In this document: in pieces, positions 56,482 to 64,000 of the stretch | Layout: every line of letters starts with the position of its first letter | Numbering within the stretch: the stretch's first letter is position 1 | DNA from: G958296245 sp965262055 | Lineage (GTDB): Bacteria > Chloroflexota > Dehalococcoidia > Lucifugimonadales > G958296245 | DNA length: 64,000 nucleotides | Assembly: GCA_965262055.1 (NCBI GenBank) | Contig: CBDHEI010000002.1 | Coordinates: 2,108,001 to 2,172,000 of the forward strand | Reading direction: 5' to 3' | Position numbers and translations under genes: made by a program | The notes under the pieces: generated by a model | Seen by the model: only the letters and a program-made list of their open reading frames with translations | Told to the model about the DNA's origin: nothing | The model's database searches: none

Positions 56482-58197
56482 CTACCCCGACTTGCCGGAG
56501 AAGCACTGCTCGATCATCTTGAGCTCGTCAGTGATGGTGGCACACACAGCCTCGAAATGCGATGCATAGCTTCCGTGCCGTTCCAAAGCCTCGCGTGCTA
56601 GAACAGTGGCCGTTCTTCCTCTAGTGTGCGAAGCCACCTGCGAACGAACCTTATGGGCCTCCCGCAGTCCATCTAAGCGTCCTCCGGCGGCGAGTATCTG
56701 CGCTCCTATGAGCAACTTCTCAATTAGGGCAAGGCTTCCGTCATCCTTGTTGAAGGCAAGCCCTGTTTCCACGAGGCTTCTGCGGATGGCTTTAACCTGA
56801 AAGCCCTCTACCAGTAAGTTAGCGAGGTCTAGGAATGCCCCAGCCCATTCGTCGCGGCTGCTCGTATGCGGTGTGTTTACTCTTTCGGCGAGTGTCTCGC
56901 TGCGGAGTTTCCACCAAGGGAGGTCGGCGCCGGCCCACGCCTTTGCCGTTGCCAGCACATCCTCGAGCGGGGTGGTCATGTCAGTCCATTCACCCTTGAT
57001 ATCCTGTCGAAACGCACGCTCCGATATCGCTGCCGATGGTTTCTCATTGAAGCTCTTCCAGTACAATTGCTCCTGATAGGGTAAAGATCTAAGGTCGACT
57101 ATGTAGGCATGCACTTGGCCCGCTTCGTTGACGTCATACGTCCTTAGCTCCCATCCACCACGGCACGTAATGGTACGGTGTTCTTCGTGGACCGTGTATC
57201 TTTCGCGGTCACTTTTGTATTTCACCAGCACATCGGGGCGAAAAAACGCCGGAGACATCTCAAAGGGGAGACAATTCTCGTGAGCTTCGAAGTAGCTCGT
57301 TGTAGATGATGGGTTGGTCGAGATGTCAGCAAGTCGCCCATGGCGGACGTCGTGCGCTGTGAACGCCACGTAACGATTGTCTCTATCAGACTTGATTTCT
57401 TCCAGAATCTCGAACTTTGGACGAGAAGGGCGGATGATTTGAACACCGCGTGTATAGGCGGCCTTCCCCGGATCGACCTTCTGCCTCGCGAAGAGTGTCT
57501 GGCCCCTGCCTACTAAGGCTTCAGGAGTGTCAGGCCAACGCCGAAATGAGCATAGGTCTACGAAGAGCATGAAGTCGAACATGCGAACCAACGCCGAGTT
57601 GGTCGCGGCGAGATATTGTTCTAATGTCTCCCGTTGGAACGACACGAGGTCCACCTTGGATCCGGCTGTCCTTAAGGTCACCGAGACTGCATGCTCAACT
57701 TCGCCGAGCTCGCTAAAGTGGCAATAGGAACGCTGATCTGACCGCCAATGGAGCTCGGAGACGTGAGCGTATTCCTGTAGAATCTCATAGTATGCCCCGT
57801 CGTCGCTACCGAAACCCTGAAGGTGGCGACCGAATGCGAGGTGCTTAGCCTCTTTGAGTGTTTCGACACTCCAATCATCGTAGTCTTGCTCAATCCGTAC
57901 ATCGTTCCGCCCGCCGCCCCACGTATAGCTGGCGCGAGAAGCAAATGCGTTACCGCTGCAGCGCAGCAGATCATTCTGATCCAGGGGTAGCAACTTGTCC
58001 TCACCCACTAGGACAGTGTGGATAAAGGTGCTGTCGTCAATTGCATGAATGATCAGTTCACCTTCTTCGGCGTTATCTTCGAGCAATTGCAACTGTTCGC
58101 GAGCCTCTAACCAAGCTTCACGCTCGGTCACGTCGTCGGGCGGGCTGCTGATTACTGCGACGCGGTTCACCAGTCTGTCGTGCTCAAAGCTAGGCAT
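56482..58197 (-). CDS. Unrecognised 571-residue protein
   Basis: A long intact gene I cannot place in a family. The protein is soluble (no signal or membrane segment), mixed alpha/beta, Asp/Glu/Arg-rich, with a notable AFASRASYTWGGGRNDVRIE segment near 87-106, RGVQIIRPSRPKFEILEEI near 260-278, and a helical C-terminus (LDLANLLVEGFQVKAIRRSL near 461-480). Base composition is clearly lower in GC than the flanking genes, which suggests transfer. It sits where an older gene has been truncated (the frameshifted remnant just downstream). ATG 58197 (MPSFEHDRLV) was preferred over a GTG/ATG two codons upstream in the same frame. No partner gene is obvious. Confidence 0.6.
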   Translation of the reverse strand: MPSFEHDRLVNRVAVISSPPDDVTEREAWLEAREQLQLLEDNAEEGELIIHAIDDSTFIHTVLVGEDKLLPLDQNDLLRCSGNAFASRASYTWGGGRNDVRIEQDYDDWSVETLKEAKHLAFGRHLQGFGSDDGAYYEILQEYAHVSELHWRSDQRSYCHFSELGEVEHAVSVTLRTAGSKVDLVSFQRETLEQYLAATNSALVRMFDFMLFVDLCSFRRWPDTPEALVGRGQTLFARQKVDPGKAAYTRGVQIIRPSRPKFEILEEIKSDRDNRYVAFTAHDVRHGRLADISTNPSSTTSYFEAHENCLPFEMSPAFFRPDVLVKYKSDRERYTVHEEHRTITCRGGWELRTYDVNEAGQVHAYIVDLRSLPYQEQLYWKSFNEKPSAAISERAFRQDIKGEWTDMTTPLEDVLATAKAWAGADLPWWKLRSETLAERVNTPHTSSRDEWAGAFLDLANLLVEGFQVKAIRRSLVETGLAFNKDDGSLALIEKLLIGAQILAAGGRLDGLREAHKVRSQVASHTRGRTATVLAREALERHGSYASHFEAVCATITDELKMIEQCFSGKSG

Positions 58198-58435
58198 TGA
58201 TGTGAACCTCCTCAACTCTCGGGCTGACGTTTGAGCGCAAAGCGCTGCTGGCGTCCCTCAACTCTCCGTCGTGGCTTTCTCAGCGACGATCTAAGTTGAG
58301 CCGTCACCGGGCCCCAGTCTTCGACTGAACGCTTCAGGCTGCGCGTGTGTAGTCATGGGGCACCTCCGCTTTGTTCAAGGGCCTGAGTATGGCGGTCGGC
58401 TGATTGCGCCAGTACGGCGCGAGCGCTTCGAATGG

Positions 58436-59773
58436 CTATGTGATGCGCTGGCCTACTCGGCGGACGGCGTCGACGAGGGCGTCTACTTCGCTTTCGGTGG
58501 TGAGGGTGCATAGGGCGCCGGCGCACTTGGCGGTGAGCATTATGCCCTCGTTGAGGAGGCCGACGAAGAGCAGGTCCTTCATCTTCTGGTCGCCGCGCAT
58601 GGTGGAGCGGTAGTCGCGAATCTCCTCGGTGGTGAAGTGGATGGCGAAGAGCGAGCCGATGCCGGTGACCTGGACGTCGATGTCCAGCTCGCCCAGGACG
58701 GCCCTCAGCTTCTCGCGGAGCTGCTCGCCGAGGGCGTTCATGCGCTGGAAGGCCTCGGGCGTGAGCTGTTGGAGGGTGGCCTCGCCAGCGACCATTGTCA
58801 TGGGGTTGGCGTTGAAGGTGCCGGCGTGGCTGACGACGGGCCCGGTGGCAGGGTCATAGAGGGCCATCAGGTCTGCGCGGCCGCCCCAGGCGCCGACTGG
58901 CAGGCCGCCGCCGACCACCTTGCCGAATGTGGTGATGTCGGGGATGACGCCGAGGTACTCCTGCGCGCCGCCGCGCGATATGCGGAAGCTCTGCACCTCG
59001 TCGAATATGAGGACGATGCCGAGCTCGCGCGTCAGGTCGCGCATGCCCTCCAGGAAGGACTTGTCGCCCGGCAGGTAGCCGAAGCTGGACGAGACGGGCT
59101 CCATGATCACGCAGGCGAGCTCGTGCGCGCGCTCGCGGAGGACCCGCTCGCAGCCCTCCAGGTCGTTGTAGGGCAGCACGACTACGTCTTCGACGACGCT
59201 GGGGGGCTGGCCCGGCCACTCAGGAATGGCGGTGGGGCCGTCGGGGTCGAGCTTGTCCAGGGGCGGGCCTACACTTACGGATACGTACTCGTGGTTGCCA
59301 TGGTAGCCGCCCTCGAACTTGGCGAACTTGTGGCGTCCAGTGTAGGCCCTGGCGAGCCTGATCGCGTTCAGGGTGCCCTCGGTGCCGGAGTTGGTGAAGC
59401 GCACCTGGTCGAGTGAGGGGACGCGCTCGCAGAGCTCCTTGGCGAGGCGTACCTGGGACTCCGAGGGGGCGCCGAAGCTGAATCCTTTTTCGCTCTGGTC
59501 CTGGACGGCCCTGACGACGTCGGGGTTGGCGTGGCCGGCGATGAAGGTGGTGGCGTTGAGCATGAAGTCGAGGTATCGATGTCCGTCGACGTCGTAGACG
59601 TAGTGGCCCTCGGCGCGGTCCATGAAGAAGGGGAAGGGGCCGAAGTACTGGGTGGCGCGGGAGCTGCCGCCGGGCAGGTAGCGCTCGGCCTCGGCCTGGA
59701 GGCGCTTCGAATTGGGGCGCGCCGCAGTGTAGGCGTCGTTCTCGATCTGCATGAGGCGGGTGGTAGTAGTCAC
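58436..59773 (-). CDS. Class III PLP aminotransferase of the glutamate-1-semialdehyde aminomutase type
   Basis: A 445-residue PLP enzyme resembling HemL. TNSGTE at 127-132 and GGYHGN near 155-160 bind PLP phosphate and ring; FDEVQSFR near 257-264 has the pyridine-N Asp; Lys285 in TTFGKVVGGGLPVGAWGGR is the Schiff-base lysine. Members act as aminomutases or omega-aminotransferases on small amino acids. The rest of a tetrapyrrole pathway is not adjacent, so hemL is not assigned. Its start region carries TAAGGAGG-like sequence (AAGGAGGTGAA) just upstream that also forms the edge of a tandem repeat tract, so its ribosome binding site is part of the repeat unit. Confidence 0.88.
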   Translation of the reverse strand: MTTTTRLMQIENDAYTAARPNSKRLQAEAERYLPGGSSRATQYFGPFPFFMDRAEGHYVYDVDGHRYLDFMLNATTFIAGHANPDVVRAVQDQSEKGFSFGAPSESQVRLAKELCERVPSLDQVRFTNSGTEGTLNAIRLARAYTGRHKFAKFEGGYHGNHEYVSVSVGPPLDKLDPDGPTAIPEWPGQPPSVVEDVVVLPYNDLEGCERVLRERAHELACVIMEPVSSSFGYLPGDKSFLEGMRDLTRELGIVLIFDEVQSFRISRGGAQEYLGVIPDITTFGKVVGGGLPVGAWGGRADLMALYDPATGPVVSHAGTFNANPMTMVAGEATLQQLTPEAFQRMNALGEQLREKLRAVLGELDIDVQVTGIGSLFAIHFTTEEIRDYRSTMRGDQKMKDLLFVGLLNEGIMLTAKCAGALCTLTTESEVDALVDAVRRVGQRIT

Positions 59774-59779
59774 GGTGCG

Positions 59780-60235
59780 TTCACCTCCTTGGCGGAACCT
59801 CCGATGGCGCAGTGGAACTCCCCGGCCCCATCGCTCATTGGATGAAAATAAAAGTGATTATATGTGAGGGACACCCTCACACACCCGGCAAAGGGGCTGT
59901 GCCCCTCTGCACACCCCTTGGGGAATTCACCTCCTTGGCGGAGCCTCCGATGGTCGCAGTGGAACTCCCCGGCCATCTCGCCCCATCGCTCATTGGAAGA
60001 AAATTAAGAGTGATTATATGTGAGGGACACCCTCACACACCCGGCAGAGGGGAATAGCCCCTCTGCCCACCCCTTGGGGAATTCACCTCCTTGGCGGAGC
60101 CTCCGATGGCCGCAGTGGAACTCCCCGGTCATCTCGCCCCATCGTTTATTGGAAGAAAATTAAGAGTGATTATATGTGAGGGACACCCTCACACCCGGCA
60201 AAGGGGCTATGCCCCTCTGCACACCCCTTGGGGAG
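59780..60235. repeat. Three tandem ~150-bp repeats carrying a copy of the glnS 3' end
   Basis: Copies at 59780-59925, 59926-60081 and 60082-60235. Each starts TTCACCTCCTTGGCGGAGCC and includes TCGCCCCATCG, an A/T segment (GAAAATTAAGAGTGATTATA) and the hairpin pair GAGGGACACCCTC / GGGGCTGTGCCCC, ending CACCCCTTGGGGA. The first 20 or so bases are a diverged copy of the end of the glnS coding region (real end 60237 onward, TTCACCTTCTGGCGGAGCC). The build resembles the prs tract at 14140-14769. Confidence 0.88.
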
Positions 60236-60236
60236 T

Positions 60237-61925
60237 TCACCTTCTGGCGGAGCCTTCGATCTTGGCCCAGGTGTCCCGGAGCGGGACCGTGCGGTTGAAG
60301 ACAGGGGCTCCGTGGGCCGATAGCTTGGAGTCGACGCAGAAGTAGCCCAGGCGCTCGAACTGGTAGCGGCTTCCCGGTGCGGCGGCGGCCAAGGACGGCT
60401 CGACGTGGCAGTCGGTCAGCACCTCCAAGGAGGCGGGGTTCAGGTTATTGAGGAAGTCGTCCTCCTCGTCGGGCCTCACCGTTGTGAACAGCCGGTCGAA
60501 GAGACGGACTTGGATGGGCAGGGCGTGCTGGGCCGAGACCCAGTGTATCGTGCCCCTGACCCTCCGGCCGTCCGGAGCGTGGCCGCCTCGCGTCTCGGGG
60601 TCGTAGGTGCAGCGGAGCTCGACGACCTCGCCTGAGTCGTCCTTGACGACGCCGGTGCAGGTAACGAGGTAACCGTAGCGTAGGCGGACTTCACGGCCCG
60701 GGGCCAGCCTGTAGAATTTCCTGGGGGCCTCTTCGCGGAAGTCGTCCTGTTCCACGTAGAGCTCGCGTGAGAAGGGCACCTTCCGGGTGCCGGCGTCGGG
60801 ATCCTCGGGATTGTTCACCGCGTCGAGGTACTCGACCTTGTCTTTGGGGTAGTTCTCTATGACCACCTTAAGCGGCCGCAGCACTCCCATGACGCGGGGG
60901 GCGCGCCTGTTCAGGTCGTCGCGCAGCAGGTGCTCCAGCAACGCGACGTCCATGACGTTGTCGCGCTTGGCGACGCCGATGCGGTCGCAGAAGGCGCGGA
61001 TGGACTCTGGGGTGTAGCCCCGACGGCGCATCCCGGAGAGGGTGGGCATCCTGGGGTCGTCCCATCCGCTGACGTAGCCGCCCTCGACCAGTAGGGCCAG
61101 CTTGCGTTTGCTCAGGACGGTGTGGCTCAGGTTGAGGCGGGCGAACTCGGTCTGCTCGGAGCGGAAGATGCCGAGCTTCTCCAGGTACCAGTCGTAGAGC
61201 GGGCGATGGTCCTCGTACTCCATGGTGCAGATGGAGTGGGTGACGCCCTCGATGGAGTCGCTCTGGCCGTGTGCCCAGTCGTAGGTAGGGTAGATGCACC
61301 AGCGTTCGCCGGTGCGGTGGTGGCTCGCGGTCTTGATGATCCTGTACATGACGGGGTCGCGCATGTTCAGGTTGCCGGAGGCCATGTCGATCTTGGCTCT
61401 CAGGACGCGTGAGCCGTCGTCGAACTCGCCGGCGCGCATGCCCTCGAAGAGCCGCAGGTTCTCCTCGACGGTGCGATCGCGCCAGGGGCTCTCGATGCCC
61501 GGCTCGGTGAGGGTACCCCTGTACTGCCTGATTTCGTCTCTGCTCAGGTCGTCGACGTACGCCAGGCCGTCCTTGATGAGCTTGACGGCGAAGTCGTAGA
61601 TTTGTTCGAAGTAGTCGGAGGCGTAGTAGATGCGGTCGTCCCAGTCGAATCCGAGCCAGCGGACGTCGTCGATGATCGACTGGACGTACTCGACTTCCTC
61701 CCTGGCCGGGTTCGTGTCGTCGAACCTGAGGTTGCAGACGCCGCCGAACTCTTGGGCGATGCCGAAGTTGAGGCAGATGGACTTGGCGTGTCCGATGTGG
61801 AGGTAGCCGTTGGGCTCCGGCGGGAACCGGGTCATTACGCGGCCGTCCCACTTGTTGGCGCGTGCGTCAGCGGCCACGATGTCGCGAACGAAGTCCTTGG
61901 AGGGGGCGGAGGTGTTGGTAGTCAT
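60237..61925 (-). CDS. glnS: Glutaminyl-tRNA synthetase
   Basis: Charges tRNA-Gln directly; class I synthetase of 562 residues. PPEPNGYLHIGHAKS near 35-49 is the HIGH motif. FDDTNPAREEVEYV near 67-80 contacts tRNA and amino acid in GlnRS, YDWAHGQSDSIEGVTHSICT near 213-232 is a GlnRS signature, and the KMSKS equivalent is LSKRKL near 273. The C-terminal anticodon-binding barrels are complete. Presence of GlnRS means Gln-tRNA need not come from the Glu-tRNA amidotransferase route. The final codons (ARR-stop) are copied in the repeat tract immediately downstream. Confidence 0.97.
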   Translation of the reverse strand: MTTNTSAPSKDFVRDIVAADARANKWDGRVMTRFPPEPNGYLHIGHAKSICLNFGIAQEFGGVCNLRFDDTNPAREEVEYVQSIIDDVRWLGFDWDDRIYYASDYFEQIYDFAVKLIKDGLAYVDDLSRDEIRQYRGTLTEPGIESPWRDRTVEENLRLFEGMRAGEFDDGSRVLRAKIDMASGNLNMRDPVMYRIIKTASHHRTGERWCIYPTYDWAHGQSDSIEGVTHSICTMEYEDHRPLYDWYLEKLGIFRSEQTEFARLNLSHTVLSKRKLALLVEGGYVSGWDDPRMPTLSGMRRRGYTPESIRAFCDRIGVAKRDNVMDVALLEHLLRDDLNRRAPRVMGVLRPLKVVIENYPKDKVEYLDAVNNPEDPDAGTRKVPFSRELYVEQDDFREEAPRKFYRLAPGREVRLRYGYLVTCTGVVKDDSGEVVELRCTYDPETRGGHAPDGRRVRGTIHWVSAQHALPIQVRLFDRLFTTVRPDEEDDFLNNLNPASLEVLTDCHVEPSLAAAAPGSRYQFERLGYFCVDSKLSAHGAPVFNRTVPLRDTWAKIEGSARR

Positions 61926-61937
61926 GAGTAAGGAGTC

Positions 61938-62687
61938 CTACTGGGCAGTGAAGCCGCCGTCCACAACGAGCTCGGCGCCGGTTACGAACGAGGCCTCGTC
62001 GGAGGCCAGGAAGAGGACGGCGTAGGCCACGTCCTCGGGCGTGCCGTAGCGGTCCATCGGTGTGGCGGACCTCCGTTTGATCTGGTCCTCCACGTCGGGG
62101 AACACCTCGGGCAGCATGTCCGTATCGGAGAGGCCGGGGAGGACAGAGTTGACCCGTATACCGTCCGCCGCGTACTGGAGCGCGGCCGACTTGGTCATGA
62201 TGCGGACGGCGCCCTTGGAGGCGTTGTAGGCGGCGGAGATCGACGAACCCACGAGTCCGGCGATGGAGGAGATGTTGATGATGGATCCGCCGCCGCCGGC
62301 GCGCATGGGAGCCAGGACGGTCCTTGTGCCGAGGAATACGCCCTTGGCGTTGACGTCCATCACCTCGTCCCAGCCCTCTACCGTCGTCTCATCGAAGGTG
62401 GCCCTGCGGAAGATCCCGGCATTGTTGACGAGGACGTTCAGCTTGCCGAACGAGCTGGCGGCGGCGTCGACGGCGCGCTCCCAGTCGCGCTCGCAGGTTA
62501 CGTCCAACGGAATGAAGAGCGCCTGGCCGCCACGGGCCTTGATATCCGCCGCGACGGCGAGCCCCTCCTCCTCGAGCACGTCTCCGACTACGACGGGCGC
62601 ACCCTCGGCGGCCATCAGCCTGGCCTGGGCTGCTCCCAGCCCCCTGGCGGCGCCGCTGACGAGGGCGACCTTAGCCTTAAGCCTCAT
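61938..62687 (-). CDS. Short-chain dehydrogenase/reductase
   Basis: A 249-residue NAD(P)-dependent SDR of the FabG-like classical type. The Rossmann motif is SGAARGLGAAQ near 11-21, an acidic Asp in VVVGDVLEE favours NAD, the NAG motif is NNAGIFRR near 87, and the catalytic Ser (NISSIAG), Tyr and Lys (YNASK) follow near 139-157. The C-terminal VDGGF is typical. Substrate unknown; fatty acid or sugar alcohol oxidation is common. Start ATG 62687 overlaps the larE stop by four bases (ATGA), so it is co-transcribed after larE. The frame remains open upstream inside larE and those codons are not used. Confidence 0.92.
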   Translation of the reverse strand: MRLKAKVALVSGAARGLGAAQARLMAAEGAPVVVGDVLEEEGLAVAADIKARGGQALFIPLDVTCERDWERAVDAAASSFGKLNVLVNNAGIFRRATFDETTVEGWDEVMDVNAKGVFLGTRTVLAPMRAGGGGSIINISSIAGLVGSSISAAYNASKGAVRIMTKSAALQYAADGIRVNSVLPGLSDTDMLPEVFPDVEDQIKRRSATPMDRYGTPEDVAYAVLFLASDEASFVTGAELVVDGGFTAQ

Positions 62688-63571
62688 CGTCCACCTCCGG
62701 CGCGCTTCACGGTCTCGTTGAGGCTGCCGCTGCGGAATCCTTCGAGGTCGAGTGTGACGTAAGCGTAGCCGATGGCCCGGAAGCGTACGGCGATCTCGGT
62801 CCTCACGTCCTCGGCGGCGAGCCTGGGGATGTCTTGCGGCGGTACCTCGATCCGGGCGACCGCGCCGTGGTGGCGCACCCTGAGTTCCCTTATGCCGAGG
62901 CCGCGCAGGTAGCTCTCGGCGGCGGCAATCTTGTCGAGGGCGTCCACGGATACCGGGGTGCCGTAGGGGATGCGGGACGAGAGGCAGGGCTGCGCCGGCT
63001 TGTCCCAGGTGGGCAGGCCCATGTGGCGCGAGAGCTCCCTTACGTCGGCCTTGTCGAGCCCGGCCTCCACGAGCGGGCTGCGGACGCCGTGCTTGCGCGC
63101 GGCCTCCAGGCCCGGCCTGAAGTCGCCCAGGTCGTCGGCGTTGGTGCCGTTGGCGACCGCGGCGTAGCCCTCCTGGGCGGCGATGTCCGTGAGATGGGTG
63201 TAGAGCTCGTCCTTGCAGAAAAAGCACCGGCTGGGGGCGTTGGCGCGGTACTCGGGCCTGTCCATCTCGTCGGTCTCGATGACTCGGTGCTGGAAGCCGA
63301 GGCGGGAGGCGAATTGAGCGGCGTGCTTCAGCTCGCTGGGTGCCAGGCTGGGGGACTTGGCGGTAACGGCGAGGGCGCGCGCGCCAAGGGTTTGGTAGGC
63401 TACCGCTGCTACGAGTGCGCTGTCCACGCCCCCGGAGTAGGCGACGACCACCGAGCGCATCCCGGCCAGGATGCCCCCGAGGGAGGCGAGCCTAGCCTCC
63501 GGCGCCTCGACGGGCGCGGAGGGTGTGGGCTGTTCATGAGCGTGGCGGGCCTTGAGGTTCTGAAGCGCCAT
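62684..63571 (-). CDS. larE: LarE-type ATP-dependent sulfur transferase with CxxC
   Basis: A 295-residue PP-loop protein that installs sulfur in the nickel-pincer cofactor of lactate racemase and related racemases. The PP-loop is VVAYSGGVDSALVA at 42-55 (SGGVDS 46-51). C116 and C119 in RCFFCK and C196 in PCLSSRIPYG are three cysteines placed as in the [4Fe-4S] LarE subtype, which borrows sulfide on a cluster instead of sacrificing one Cys as in the Lactobacillus enzyme. First gene of a pair with the SDR (4-base overlap) and divergent from larB. No larA or larC is in the window. Confidence 0.92.
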   Translation of the reverse strand: MALQNLKARHAHEQPTPSAPVEAPEARLASLGGILAGMRSVVVAYSGGVDSALVAAVAYQTLGARALAVTAKSPSLAPSELKHAAQFASRLGFQHRVIETDEMDRPEYRANAPSRCFFCKDELYTHLTDIAAQEGYAAVANGTNADDLGDFRPGLEAARKHGVRSPLVEAGLDKADVRELSRHMGLPTWDKPAQPCLSSRIPYGTPVSVDALDKIAAAESYLRGLGIRELRVRHHGAVARIEVPPQDIPRLAAEDVRTEIAVRFRAIGYAYVTLDLEGFRSGSLNETVKRAGGGR

Positions 63572-63682
63572 GGAGACTTCGCAAAGCTGACTAGTTGGTC
63601 TATTCTAAAGCATATCACTATGAATGGGGTGTCCCAGTTCCGCCGTCTATTCTGGACGAGCGGTGCGGGGGGCGTTGACCCC

Positions 63683-64000
63683 ATGGAGGCATGGGCCATC
63701 GACGAGAGCGGTGTGCGGTCGTTGCTGGAAGAGCTTTTGCAGGGCCGAGTGACCGCGGAGGACGTGGTCGCGAGGCTGGCCGCCGCCCCCTACGAGGACC
63801 TGGGATTCGCGAGGGTGGACCACCACCGGGCGCTGCGGAAGGGCTTCCCGGAGGTCGTGTTCGGGCAGGGGAAGACGCCTGAGCAGACCGCCAGGCTGGC
63901 CGTCGCGCTGCTGGGCCGGTCGGACCGGCTGCTGGTCACGAAGGCGGGGCCGCAGGCGTACGAGGCGGTGCGGGAGCAGGTACAGGACGCGCAATTCGAC
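63683..64000 (+). CDS. larB: LarB-type nickel-pincer cofactor carboxylase/hydrolase, N-terminal part (cut by right edge)
   Basis: 106 codons open to the window edge. The sequence has the LarB/AIR-carboxylase-like pattern AAPYEDLGFARVDHHRALRK near 37-56, then GFPEVVFGQGKTPEQTARLA near 57-76. LarB carboxylates and hydrolyses nicotinic acid adenine dinucleotide to start pincer synthesis. I chose ATG 63683; the frame is open to ATG 63620, which adds 21 residues of non-family sequence and lacks a ribosome binding site. Divergent from larE with 111 bases between starts. Confidence 0.88.
   Translation, partial: MEAWAIDESGVRSLLEELLQGRVTAEDVVARLAAAPYEDLGFARVDHHRALRKGFPEVVFGQGKTPEQTARLAVALLGRSDRLLVTKAGPQAYEAVREQVQDAQFD

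Noticed and set aside
59780..60235. Regular repeats that could be taken for a CRISPR array
   Set aside because: Units are about 150 bases, whole-unit duplicates with no unique spacers, and are explained by tandem duplication.

Overview
The window is GC-rich, densely coded bacterial chromosome. It is most compatible with a Chloroflexota lineage of the Dehalococcoidia/SAR202 type. This rests on the gene mix (LLM flavin oxidoreductase, large type-2-like IleRS, NuoE/NuoF/NuoG-like operon, DinB and HPP proteins) and on the many short G-rich palindromic repeats between genes. The assignment is an inference; no rRNA operon is present to fix it.

Layout: 1-16 kb is mostly housekeeping on the minus strand: nicotinate phosphoribosyltransferase (cut by the left edge), ferredoxin-NADP reductase, a membrane protein, a Uma2 protein, a nuoEFG-like operon whose large subunit has lost the molybdenum ligand, then an operon secA - HhH protein - unknown protein - AAA ATPase - DUF4276 protein, and prs. 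15.8-19.4 kb is scarred by transposons: an IS1595-family relic, and an intact IS1380-family element (16856-18601) that sits in a RelA/SpoT-domain gene. That insertion left a 5-bp target duplication, and removing it on paper restores one frame of 352 codons. 20-26.3 kb holds a BrkB protein, an HtrA-like lipoprotein protease, an HPP membrane protein and ileS with a T-box leader.

26.7-31.1 kb looks like a defence locus: a prokaryotic viperin, a large HTH/TPR protein in the same operon, and a stranded Cap4-like nuclease domain. tRNA-Pro, a sialidase-like protein and a methyltransferase gene follow. The methyltransferase is preceded by a 26-codon leader peptide and an intrinsic terminator with a mutually exclusive pairing, the layout of ribosome-stalling attenuation. 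33.6-39.4 kb is DinB, a small lipoprotein, an RNB ribonuclease, an LLM oxidoreductase and an M42-type peptidase.

39.9-48.6 kb is accessory: two tandem Phd/PIN toxin-antitoxin pairs, a HigB toxin with a HigA-ImmA/IrrE fusion, a DUF4238 protein, a promoter-to-terminator small-RNA candidate, and a short HK97-type capsid cassette (prohead protease, capsid, connector, tail-end protein) without terminase or portal. 48.6-64 kb returns to cellular genes: lipoprotein serpin, a heterodimeric ABC exporter, an HypE-like protein, a HAD hydrolase, a frameshifted relic, an orphan 571-residue protein, a GSAM-like aminotransferase, glnS, an SDR, larE and the start of larB (cut by the right edge).

Three palindromic repeat families recur between genes. 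At two loci (after prs and after glnS) the repeat unit has been tandemly multiplied together with a copy of the last codons of the neighbouring gene.
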